DNA from: JAKEHA01 sp035687255
GTDB taxonomy: Bacteria; Krumholzibacteriota; Krumholzibacteriia; WVZY01; JAKEHA01
DNA length: 30,062 bases
Direction: 5' to 3'
Assembly (NCBI GenBank): GCA_035687255.1
Contig: DASRYI010000191.1
Location: 1-30,062 of the forward strand
The notes under the pieces are model-generated. The model searched no databases. It saw only the letters and a program-made list of their open reading frames with translations, and was not told the origin of the DNA. Of this stretch, positions 14,719 to 21,491 are shown in pieces (position 1 is the first letter of the stretch; each line of letters begins with the position of its first letter). Made by a program: the position numbers and the translations under genes.

Positions 14719-15960
14719 CTACTTGCGATCTCGGAACAGGATCACGCTGTCTTCGGTGTCGACGATCCACAGCCTGCCGGAGGGATCGAGCGCAATTCCG
14801 TAGGGATGCGTGAGCCGGATCGAGTGTGCGCCTTTGCCGTTCTGCGCCAGCACTTCGCTGGGCGAGAGCGGGGAAGAACCCTCCGGGCGCGGTACGCCGA
14901 CCACAGTATAGATGGTCCCGTTGGAATCCACCATGCGAACCACGTGGTTGTCGGTGTCGGCGATATACACGTTGTCGTTGTTGTCGATGGCGATGTCGCG
15001 GGGCTGGCGGAGCAGCGCGGCGGTGGCCGGACCCCCGTCGCCCGCGTATCCGGGCGACAGCCCCACGCCCGCAAACTGGTGAATGATTCCGTTGGTGTCC
15101 ACGTAGCGGATACAGTTGTTCTGCGTATCCGCGATGAAGAGGTTGCCGTGCCGGTCGTAGGCGACCCGGCCGCTGGGCGACGCAATCTGTCCGCGGTTGA
15201 AACTGAGCCTGGCCTGCGTGGCCGGTCCCTCGTTGCCGGTGAATCCAAACTGGTACTGGAGGGCGTTGTTGACGAGGACCGGCGGGATTCCCGCGATCGT
15301 CACAATCGTTCCATCATCTTCGATGCGGCGGATGATCATGTTGCCCTGGTCGCAGAACACGACGCGTCCCTGGGGATCGATCGCCACGCTCACCGGAAGA
15401 TCGACGTAGGCGTCGACGGCGGGCTGATTGTCACCGTTATAACTGCGTGCGCCGTTGCCGCAGATGCGGTTCATCAACCCCGTCGTGGGATCGATGATGA
15501 ACAACTCCGAGTTGTGCCACGCGCACATCACCATCCTGCCGTCGGGCAGGAAGGCAAGGTCGGTGGGGTGGTTGAGCTTGGCGTCGGCGGCCACGATATC
15601 CGTGCAGGTAGTGGGCGACGCGACACACGGATCACCGAAATCGCCGTCCGCCACGCCCGCAATCAGCCGCGTGGTATCCGCATCCGCCATGACTTCCAGG
15701 ATGCGATGGTTGTTCCAGTCGACGATGAAGGGGGCGTCGTCGGGGCTGAACACGACATCCTGAGGCGAATACAGCCGGGTGTCGCGCGGCGCCAGGCCCA
15801 GCTGGCCGTAACCCGGTGCGCCGGTTCCCGCGTAGATGTACACCGGAGGGCCGGAGTTGTCGGCGGGCGCGGCGGGATTGCTCGATCCGCCGCATCCCGC
15901 CGCCAGCAGAATCCAGATGCATGCACCCGCCAGGACGCTGCGGGAAATTCCAGGTGACAT
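14719..15960 (-). CDS. NHL-repeat lipoprotein (copy 1)
   Basis: 413 aa. Lipoprotein signal peptide with lipobox LAAGC, lipidated Cys23, followed by a Gly/Ser/Ala/Pro linker. The rest is a beta-propeller of NHL-type repeats of the form G..G..GDGGPAT.A.L..P..IA.D..N.YIADT.N..VR; clear units include FIVDWNNHRILEVMAD, VFCDQGNMIIRRIEDDG, LFIADTQNNCIRYVDTNG and VYIADTDNHVVRMVDSNG. NHL propellers bind proteins, glycans or RNA, and some exported ones are lactonase-like; no catalytic residues can be assigned. ATG 15960 has GAGGAG upstream, located across the stop of the preceding paralogue (13 bp away), so the two are co-transcribed. Probably anchored in the outer or inner membrane facing the periplasm or outside. 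Confidence 0.85.
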   Translation of the reverse strand: MSPGISRSVLAGACIWILLAAGCGGSSNPAAPADNSGPPVYIYAGTGAPGYGQLGLAPRDTRLYSPQDVVFSPDDAPFIVDWNNHRILEVMADADTTRLIAGVADGDFGDPCVASPTTCTDIVAADAKLNHPTDLAFLPDGRMVMCAWHNSELFIIDPTTGLMNRICGNGARSYNGDNQPAVDAYVDLPVSVAIDPQGRVVFCDQGNMIIRRIEDDGTIVTIAGIPPVLVNNALQYQFGFTGNEGPATQARLSFNRGQIASPSGRVAYDRHGNLFIADTQNNCIRYVDTNGIIHQFAGVGLSPGYAGDGGPATAALLRQPRDIAIDNNDNVYIADTDNHVVRMVDSNGTIYTVVGVPRPEGSSPLSPSEVLAQNGKGAHSIRLTHPYGIALDPSGRLWIVDTEDSVILFRDRK

Positions 15961-15973
15961 GGGGCGTTGCTCC

Positions 15974-17215
15974 TCAGTTGTGCATCTTCACGCGACGGAT
16001 GCGCTGGTTGTAGGTATCCGCGATGTACAGATCGCCGCCGGCATCGAAGCCCAGGCCATAGGGCCAGTTGAGCTGCGCCGCCGTGGCCGGTCCGCCATCG
16101 CCGGAGTATCCCCGCTTGCCGTTTCCGGCCACGGTGGTGATGACGTTGTTCACGAAGTCGACCGCGCGAATGCGGTTGTTGTACAGATCCGCAATGTACA
16201 GGCGTCCGTCCGGCCCGAATGCAATGTCGAGCGGGGTGTCGAATGACGCCTGCAGGGGATCGCCGCCGTCGCCGCCATAGCCTTCCACACCGTTGCCCGC
16301 GACCGTCGTGATCACGTTGGCCGTGAAATCCACGCGGCGAATCCGGTGGTTCAGCGAATCCGCAATGTAGAGACGCCCCTGGTCGTCGAGCGCAACCCCT
16401 CCGCCCGGCGGATTGGGATTGGGCCCGGTCGGCTGGCTGAGCATGGCCTCGGTGGGCGGGCCGCCGTCGCCGGAGAAACTCCCCGGGGGAAAATAGTTGG
16501 AGTCGTTCGGGTCGCACTGCGGGGTCGACACTACCGTGGAAACGACGCCGCTGGGATCGATCTTGCGAATGCACTGGTTGCGCTGGTCGTTGATGTACAG
16601 CGAGCCGTCGGGTGCTTCGACCGCGTGCGGCGGCTGGCTGAACAGCACGTTCGGGTCGGACGCCAGAAGTCCGTCGCCCGTGCATCCCGGGCCGCGTCCC
16701 GCCAGCACCATGATGTTTCCCGTGGCCGGGTCCCACTCGCGCAACTTGTGATTGTGCCAGCACACGACGAGCAGCTTGCCGCTCTTGCGCTCGAGGACCT
16801 GGGTGGGATGGTTGAGCCCGCAGTCGGTTCCCGGGGCGCCGGGCGCGACCAGGTCGGTTTCGGGCGGATACGGTCCGTCGCCCGGAATCTGGATGCCGAT
16901 CACGGTGTGGAAACGGTCGGAGCTGTCGAGCTTGCGAATCCGGTGATTGTTCCAGTCGGAAACGTAGACACCGATCGTGGGCGTGAACTCGATGTCCATC
17001 GGCCAGTAGAACTCGGTGTGCAGCCGGTCGTGCCCGTCGCCGTCAAAACCGGCATTGCCGGTTCCCGCCCAGGTGGTGATGTCACCCACGGCGAGGGTAT
17101 CGGGGCCGGGAGGCGGACCGCCGGATACCGGCGGCGCCGTGGAATCATTGGAACAACCCGAGCCGGCCACGCCATAGAACAGGATCGCGGCGACGACGGG
17201 CAGCCTGAATTTCAT
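15974..17215 (-). CDS. NHL-repeat lipoprotein (copy 2)
   Basis: 413 aa from ATG 17215, the same length as its downstream paralogue. Lipoprotein signal MKFRLPVVAAILFYGVAGSGC with lipidated Cys21, then a Pro/Gly-rich linker. Repeats: VYVSDWNNHRIRKLDSSD, LYINDQRNQCIRKIDPSG, LYIADSLNHRIRRVDFTAN, LYIADLYNNRIRAVDFVNN and LYIADTYNQRIRRVKMHN, with GDGG turns (FSGDGGPPTEAML, GYGGDGG, GYSGDGGPATAAQL). At least five propeller blades are visible. The frame is open to a TTG at 17254, but the MKF start begins a normal lipoprotein signal. It has its own promoter (17277-17306). Role unknown; the tandem copy and the upstream cupredoxin suggest an envelope function. Confidence 0.85.
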   Translation of the reverse strand: MKFRLPVVAAILFYGVAGSGCSNDSTAPPVSGGPPPGPDTLAVGDITTWAGTGNAGFDGDGHDRLHTEFYWPMDIEFTPTIGVYVSDWNNHRIRKLDSSDRFHTVIGIQIPGDGPYPPETDLVAPGAPGTDCGLNHPTQVLERKSGKLLVVCWHNHKLREWDPATGNIMVLAGRGPGCTGDGLLASDPNVLFSQPPHAVEAPDGSLYINDQRNQCIRKIDPSGVVSTVVSTPQCDPNDSNYFPPGSFSGDGGPPTEAMLSQPTGPNPNPPGGGVALDDQGRLYIADSLNHRIRRVDFTANVITTVAGNGVEGYGGDGGDPLQASFDTPLDIAFGPDGRLYIADLYNNRIRAVDFVNNVITTVAGNGKRGYSGDGGPATAAQLNWPYGLGFDAGGDLYIADTYNQRIRRVKMHN

Positions 17216-17276
17216 GCTGGATACCGGCCTGAAGGGAACGGAAACGCGGGGCAATTCGCTGCCAATTGAGACAATT

Positions 17277-17306
17277 ATTGTATCATCGATTCGACAACAG
17301 CGTCAA
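17277..17306 (-). promoter_or_regulatory. Promoter of the NHL-repeat gene pair
   Basis: Minus-strand -35 TTGACG (17306-17301), 18-bp spacer, -10 TACAAT (17282-17277), in an AT-rich patch between the cupredoxin stop and the NHL gene. Confidence 0.6.
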
Positions 17307-17320
17307 CGTGGCGGCCGTGC

Positions 17321-17728
17321 TCAGGACCGGATCTTGACCGTGCCCGTCATGCCGACACTCAGGTGCGGACGACAGAAATAGTGCACCGTGGTGCCGGCGA
17401 GAGTCGAGTCCGCGAAGCGATAGCCGAAAGTGCCGCTGTGCTGGAGCGGTGAATCGAACAACTTGTCGGCGTCCGGGGGATCGGTGGGGGACGTCCCCTG
17501 GGTGACCGTGTGGTCGTGCGTGCCCTCCCAACGCCACGTGACGCTGTCGCCCAGGGAGATGGTGATATTGGCGGGCGAGAACTGGTTGTCCACGACGTGG
17601 ACGATGCCGTTGTATTGCTGATTGGTGGGAGGGGCGGTGGAACTGTTTCCGCCGCAGGCGGCGAGCATGAGTGCGAGACTGACCGTGATAACAACGGCGG
17701 GCAGGATGCGCGTTGCGGCCCGATTCAT
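17321..17728 (-). CDS. Cupredoxin (plastocyanin/azurin-like) lipoprotein
   Basis: 135 aa. Signal peptide with lipobox LAAC, lipidated Cys25, Ser/Thr/Pro/Asn linker, then a single type 1 copper domain: IVHVVDNQFSPANITISLGDSVTWRWEG, and the copper ligands His73 (in HDHTV), Cys119, His122 and Met127 (CRPHLSVGM). All four ligands are present, so it should bind copper and carry single electrons in the periplasm. ATG 17728 was chosen because GGAGG lies about 7 nt upstream; the frame opens further upstream but that part covers the promoter. It is followed by two NHL lipoproteins on the same strand with similar linkers. Confidence 0.92.
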   Translation of the reverse strand: MNRAATRILPAVVITVSLALMLAACGGNSSTAPPTNQQYNGIVHVVDNQFSPANITISLGDSVTWRWEGTHDHTVTQGTSPTDPPDADKLFDSPLQHSGTFGYRFADSTLAGTTVHYFCRPHLSVGMTGTVKIRS

Positions 17729-17756
17729 TGCGTCCTCCATCTGGTTCGGTCCGGCC

Positions 17757-17785
17757 AATATAGCGGTGAATCCGTGGGGGTGCAA
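17757..17785 (-). promoter_or_regulatory. Cupredoxin gene promoter
   Basis: Minus-strand -35 TTGCAC (17785-17780), 17-bp spacer, -10 TATATT (17762-17757), leaving a leader of about 22 nt with the GGAGG site. Confidence 0.68.
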
Positions 17786-17834
17786 GCGTGCGGGACAAAC
17801 GGCAAAGAGATGTGGAAGTCCAGCACAGAGGATG

Positions 17835-17909
17835 TATACTGGGTTGCGGCCGCGACGCCTCTGTGTTCAGGGGCGTCAACTCATATCTGGAGAATGCCCG
17901 CGTTCTCAC
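17835..17909 (+). promoter_or_regulatory. mdh upstream region: -10 box and structured leader
   Basis: A -10 box TATACT lies at 17835-17840 without a good -35. The roughly 110-nt leader contains a 10-bp hairpin GACGCCTCTG (17854-17863) with CAGGGGCGTC (17868-17877), one G-T pair, loop TGTT, and a weaker GAGAA/TTCTC stem (17892-17909). No T run follows, so it is not a normal terminator. Confidence 0.45.
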
Positions 17910-17955
17910 GAGACGTCCCTGTCGCGGCGGGCAGTAACGAGGAGGAATCATCCCC

Positions 17956-18885
17956 ATGTCACGGCGAAAGATTGCATTGATTGGCGGCGGACAGATCGGC
18001 GGCACGCTGGCGCTGCTGGCCGCACAGAAGGAACTGGGTGACGTCGTTCTGTACGACGTCGTGGAGGGCATGCCCCAGGGCAAGGCGCTCGATATCATGG
18101 AGTCGCGCCCGGTGGACGGTTACACCGTCGATCTTCGGGGCACCAACGATTACAAAGACCTGGAGGGAGCGAGTGTTGTCATCGTGACCGCCGGCTTCCC
18201 GCGCAAACCGGGAATGAGCCGGGACGACCTGCTCAACAAGAACATCGAGATCATGAAGGACGTCGCGGGCAACGTGAAGAAGCACTGCCCGAATGCGTTC
18301 GTGATCGTGATTTCCAATCCGCTCGACGCCATGGTCTACGTGATGAAGAAGATCACGGGGTTCCCGCGCGAGCGCGTGGTGGGCATGGCCGGCGTGCTGG
18401 ATTCGTCGCGTCTGCGCTGTTTTCTGGCCATGGAAATGGGCGTGAGCGTTCAGGATGTGACGGCCTTCGTGCTGGGCGGACACGGCGACGACATGGTCCC
18501 GCTGCCGCGGCTGTGCACGGTGGCCGGCATCCCGGTGCCCGAACTGCTCGACCAGCAGGCCATCGATCGCATCGTGAAGCGCACGCGCTTCGCGGGCGGC
18601 GAAATTGTGGAGCTCCTGAAGACGGGAAGTGCGTTCTACTCTCCCGCGGCGGCGGCCATTGCCATGGCCGAGTCGTACCTCAAGGACAAGAAGCGCGTTC
18701 TGGCGTGCGCCGCGTATCTCAACGGCGAATACGGTGTGGACGGGCTGTATGTGGGCGTGCCGGTGGTCATTGGAGCCGGTGGTGTGGAGCGCGTGATGGA
18801 GATTCGTCTGTCTCCCGACGAGCGCAAGATGTTCGATGCGTCCGTCCAGCATGTGCGTGATCTTGTGAAGGGAATTGCGTTGTAG
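17956..18885 (+). CDS. mdh: Malate dehydrogenase (LDH-like type)
   Basis: 309 aa. NAD-dependent oxidation of malate to oxaloacetate in the TCA cycle. Rossmann motif GGGQIGG (10-16) with Asp34 at the end of the second strand (NAD preference); malate-specific loop GFPRKPGMSRDD with Arg83 and Arg89; ISNPLDAMVYV; catalytic pair in LDSSRLR (Asp149, Arg152) and His176 in GGHGDDMVPL. Length is typical. Arg rather than Gln at position 83 argues for malate over lactate. GAGGAGGA ends about 9 nt before ATG 17956. An exported FG-GAP-like gene follows after 42 bp without a terminator between. Confidence 0.96.
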   Translation: MSRRKIALIGGGQIGGTLALLAAQKELGDVVLYDVVEGMPQGKALDIMESRPVDGYTVDLRGTNDYKDLEGASVVIVTAGFPRKPGMSRDDLLNKNIEIMKDVAGNVKKHCPNAFVIVISNPLDAMVYVMKKITGFPRERVVGMAGVLDSSRLRCFLAMEMGVSVQDVTAFVLGGHGDDMVPLPRLCTVAGIPVPELLDQQAIDRIVKRTRFAGGEIVELLKTGSAFYSPAAAAIAMAESYLKDKKRVLACAAYLNGEYGVDGLYVGVPVVIGAGGVERVMEIRLSPDERKMFDASVQHVRDLVKGIAL

Positions 18886-18927
18886 GTATTTCACACACCC
18901 CTGCGTTCATTTCGGAGGTTGCCAATC

Positions 18928-19695
18928 ATGAGACAAGGTGTCGTTCTGGCTGTGTTGATGGCGGCGTCAATGGCGTGCGCGACCGCGCATGCGCGTGACG
19001 ACCAGATCAATCCGGCCGATATCGAACGCGTGGCCCAGCGTTTCTACATGATGCAGACCACCGGAACGCCGGGGCAACCCGACTACCGGCTGCTTTACTG
19101 CGACCAGGCCGGGCACCTGCACGTGGAGAAGATCGAGGATGGCGCGCTGGTCCCCGACTGGGAATCGACCACGCTGGGATCGCGCGCCACATCCCTCTTC
19201 GTCACGGACCTGTACGGCGACGGCAAGCAGAAGATCGTGTTGAGCACCATCGCGGGGCGGGTGCTCATCTACGATATGGCAACCTATCAGCTGGAGTGGG
19301 AAAACCTGCAACTGCGCTACAACCGGATCGATTTCATGGCGCCTGCCAACCTGGACAACGATCCCCAGGAGGAGGTTGTGATCCTGGCCGACGATCATCT
19401 CTACATATTCGACGGCTACAATCGCAACATTCAGTGGAGCAGCACGGTTGCCATGCCGGCCACGTACCTCGCGATTGGCAACGTGGACGACGACCCGCAG
19501 CTGGAGATCGTCCTGAACAGCGGCAAGATCATCGACAGCCGGTTCTACAACATTCAGTTTCAGACCGACAAGCCGTTCGGCGACCGCATCGAACTCCTCG
19601 ATATCACCGGCGACGGTTATAACGATGTGGTGGGCGAGTTCACCGATCGCTCATTGAAGGTGTTCGACGTGTGGAGAACGCGCGAAGTCTGGTAA
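18928..19695 (+). CDS. Exported FG-GAP/VCBS-repeat-like protein
   Basis: 255 aa from ATG 18928, which has GGAGG (18915-18919) 8 nt upstream. N-terminal signal peptide of about 22 residues (VVLAVLMAASMACATAHA, cleavage near AHA-RD). The body has repeats with Asp-rich turns followed by a hydrophobic strand: DLYGDGKQKIVLST, NLDNDPQEEVVILA, NVDDDPQLEIVLNSG and DITGDGYNDVVGEF, each followed by a strand such as VLIYD, LYIFDGY or LKVFDVW. This is the FG-GAP/VCBS beta-propeller pattern; the Asp residues suit Ca binding. Periplasmic or surface location is likely. Function unknown. It follows mdh closely, probably by read-through from mdh. Confidence 0.7.
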   Translation: MRQGVVLAVLMAASMACATAHARDDQINPADIERVAQRFYMMQTTGTPGQPDYRLLYCDQAGHLHVEKIEDGALVPDWESTTLGSRATSLFVTDLYGDGKQKIVLSTIAGRVLIYDMATYQLEWENLQLRYNRIDFMAPANLDNDPQEEVVILADDHLYIFDGYNRNIQWSSTVAMPATYLAIGNVDDDPQLEIVLNSGKIIDSRFYNIQFQTDKPFGDRIELLDITGDGYNDVVGEFTDRSLKVFDVWRTREVW

Positions 19696-19707
19696 GCGGC
19701 GGCCGGG

Positions 19708-20343
19708 TCAGTCGCGGCGCTGAAAGTCGATACGGACCTCGGTCCACATGGTGACGGGGACGCCGCCCTGGCGTCCCGGTTCGAAGCGGATGTGTCGCGC
19801 GGCCGCCAGCGCGGCCTCCGCGCACGCCGGCAGCACGTCCGACGGAACCACCTGTGCATCCTGCACGCGCCCGTTCTCCGAAACCCGGATGCGAACACTC
19901 ACGCTCTGCCCGATACACTGCTTGAGCTGCCGTGTCTCCGGCCAGGTGATCTCGATGGGACGGGGTGGCACCGGTCCGACGGCCGTGGAGGACGCAATGT
20001 CGTGCGGTCCTGCCTCCTGGTTGAGAAGGTCGTCCACTCCCAGGTCGGGTTTCCTGTCGGGTTGTTTTCGTTCCGGCCGGACGCGCGTGGTGTCGCGCGC
20101 CGCCGGGGGAGGTGGGGGTGGCGGTGAGACGTCGATGACGCCGGATGCGTCCGTTTCCGGGTCGATATGAATCGAGACGACCGCGTCGGGAGCGGTGCGC
20201 ATCGGGACAGCGGTGGAGTCGCCGGCCGACGTCGCCCATTCCCGGCGGAACAGAGAGTCCACTCCGGTCCTGCGCGCCGCGAATGCCAGCAGAAGCAGGG
20301 CGACCACGCAGGCCGCGAAAATGATCCGGCGTGCATGCGTCAC
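19708..20343 (-). CDS. TonB-family energy transducer (TonB C-terminal domain)
   Basis: 211 aa. One N-terminal TM helix (about 7-24), a Pro-rich spacer with a run of seven prolines (VSPPPPPPPAA) and Arg/Lys/Pro-rich stretch, and a C-terminal TonB domain at about 135-211: QSVSVRIRVSENGRVQDAQVVPSD...AALAAARHIRFEPGRQGGVPVTMWTEVRIDF. This is the plan of proteins that couple inner-membrane proton motive force to outer-membrane transporters. No exbB/exbD or receptor gene is adjacent. A member of the broad TonB family that serves another purpose (envelope assembly) is possible. It overlaps no other gene and is convergent with the FG-GAP-like gene, 12 bp apart. Start ATG 20343. Confidence 0.82.
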   Translation of the reverse strand: MTHARRIIFAACVVALLLLAFAARRTGVDSLFRREWATSAGDSTAVPMRTAPDAVVSIHIDPETDASGVIDVSPPPPPPPAARDTTRVRPERKQPDRKPDLGVDDLLNQEAGPHDIASSTAVGPVPPRPIEITWPETRQLKQCIGQSVSVRIRVSENGRVQDAQVVPSDVLPACAEAALAAARHIRFEPGRQGGVPVTMWTEVRIDFQRRD

Positions 20344-20406
20344 GGGCGCCGCTCCCGCAATGTTGGGCTGGCCGTGATGGTGCCTGCGCGGTAAGGTTCA
20401 TGCACC

Positions 20407-20994
20407 GTGCCCACGAATGTCACCATTCCCAATCTTCTCACGGTTGTGCGCATTGTCCTCGCCGCACTGGGGGCGTGGCTGGGTCCGGTGTCGGGTGGGG
20501 ACGGTGGCGCGGTATGGGTGTTGATCGTGGCGGCCGTGCTGGATGCGTTCGACGGGTGGTACGCGCGTGCCTTCTCGCAGTCGACCAGTCTCGGCAAGCA
20601 CCTCGATCCCTTCGCCGACAAGGTACTGGTGACCGTGATCCTGGTATGGGTGGGCATGGATGCGGCCTCGGCGGTTGTGTGGTCGCTGATCGGCGTCGCA
20701 CTGGCCCGGGAAGCGGCCATGACGCTGTTGCGCATGCACAGCGCCCGGCGCCGGCGCCGGCTGATTCCCGCCAGCCGGCTGGGGCGATTGAAGATGTTTC
20801 TGCAGTGCACGGGCGGTCTGACCATCCTCGGGGTAACCCACATGCTGGGACGACAGGTTCCGGCCGGGGTAGTTGCGGCCGCGCTGGCTGGCATGCTGGC
20901 GGTTTCGCTGGCGGCCATGGTGGGGTACCTAAAAGCAAAGGGGTCTGCCGCCGACCACGAACAGACCCACTTTGCGCTACGCTCACCTGGTTAG
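20407..20994 (+). CDS. CDP-alcohol phosphatidyltransferase (PgsA-like)
   Basis: 195 aa membrane enzyme. The CDP-alcohol phosphotransferase motif D(x)2DG(x)2AR(x)8G(x)3D(x)3D is complete: Asp46, Asp49, Gly50, Ala53, Arg54, Gly63, Asp67 and Asp71. The opening NVTIPNLLTVVRIVLA is typical of phosphatidylglycerophosphate synthase, so CDP-diacylglycerol plus glycerol 3-phosphate is the likely reaction; related phosphatidylinositol-phosphate or cardiolipin-type enzymes cannot be excluded. Five to six TM helices. The start is GTG 20407; no in-frame ATG precedes the motif. A GGTAAGG lies about 10 nt upstream. Divergent from the TonB-family gene with 63 bp between. Confidence 0.85.
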   Translation: MPTNVTIPNLLTVVRIVLAALGAWLGPVSGGDGGAVWVLIVAAVLDAFDGWYARAFSQSTSLGKHLDPFADKVLVTVILVWVGMDAASAVVWSLIGVALAREAAMTLLRMHSARRRRRLIPASRLGRLKMFLQCTGGLTILGVTHMLGRQVPAGVVAAALAGMLAVSLAAMVGYLKAKGSAADHEQTHFALRSPG

Positions 20995-21032
20995 GCTGGT
21001 AGCAACAGCAAACGTAGTTAAGCAGTTGCAGA

Positions 21033-21061
21033 TTGTCAAGGTGCGGCTCGCCCGTTATCTT
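21033..21061 (+). promoter_or_regulatory. Promoter of the small membrane protein gene
   Basis: -35 TTGTCA (21033-21038), 17-bp spacer, -10 TATCTT (21056-21061). GTG 21069 follows after 7 nt, so transcription would begin at or next to the start codon. Confidence 0.55.
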
Positions 21062-21068
21062 TGCGACA

Positions 21069-21482
21069 GTGATCAATCGCATGTGGATCCAGTGCTTTTT
21101 CCGGCGATTTACGGCTGGAACGGTATCCGTTTGTCTTCTGGGCGCGGGCTTTCCCGCGGCAGCGGTTACGCCGTCGCCCGCCCATCCAAACACCCGTGTG
21201 CAGGTAGCCGCACAACCCGGTCCCGCCCCTGCTCCCGCCGGCGACCATTTTCTTCGGGATGCGGTTCCGGTCACCGTGGCCTCGCTCGATCCTCCCGACA
21301 CCACCGACGATGACTTCGTTCTGCCCGAAGAAAAGAAGAACAAGAACCTCGCGCGTGAAATCGCCGTGTTCGTGGTGGCATCCGCGTTCATCGCCTTCTT
21401 CATCGTCAAGGTGTTCATCGAGAAAGACAATCCATCACCGCCTCCTCCCACCAACGGCAAGCCCATCACGCCGCCGCAGTGA
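21069..21482 (+). CDS. Small exported or membrane protein of unknown function
   Basis: 137 aa from GTG 21069, or 133 aa from ATG 21081. Not recognised. N-terminal signal-like segment (FTAGTVSVCLLGAGFPAAA), a low-complexity Pro/Ala region (PGPAPAPAG), an acidic then lysine-rich stretch (DTTDDDFVLPEEKKNKN), a strong TM helix (REIAVFVVASAFIAFFIVKVF) and a Pro-rich tail. The layout predicts a periplasmic loop between two membrane segments, or a cleaved protein with one C-terminal anchor. GTG 21069 sits 7 nt after a good -10 box; no Shine-Dalgarno sequence for either start. Convergent with the GWxTD gene (9 bp). Confidence 0.6.
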   Translation: MINRMWIQCFFRRFTAGTVSVCLLGAGFPAAAVTPSPAHPNTRVQVAAQPGPAPAPAGDHFLRDAVPVTVASLDPPDTTDDDFVLPEEKKNKNLAREIAVFVVASAFIAFFIVKVFIEKDNPSPPPPTNGKPITPPQ

Positions 21483-21491
21483 GTGAAGCGC

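Noticed and set aside
13370..16246. Long plus-strand ORFs antisense to the GlcD-type and NHL genes
   Set aside because: Shadows of strongly supported minus-strand genes.
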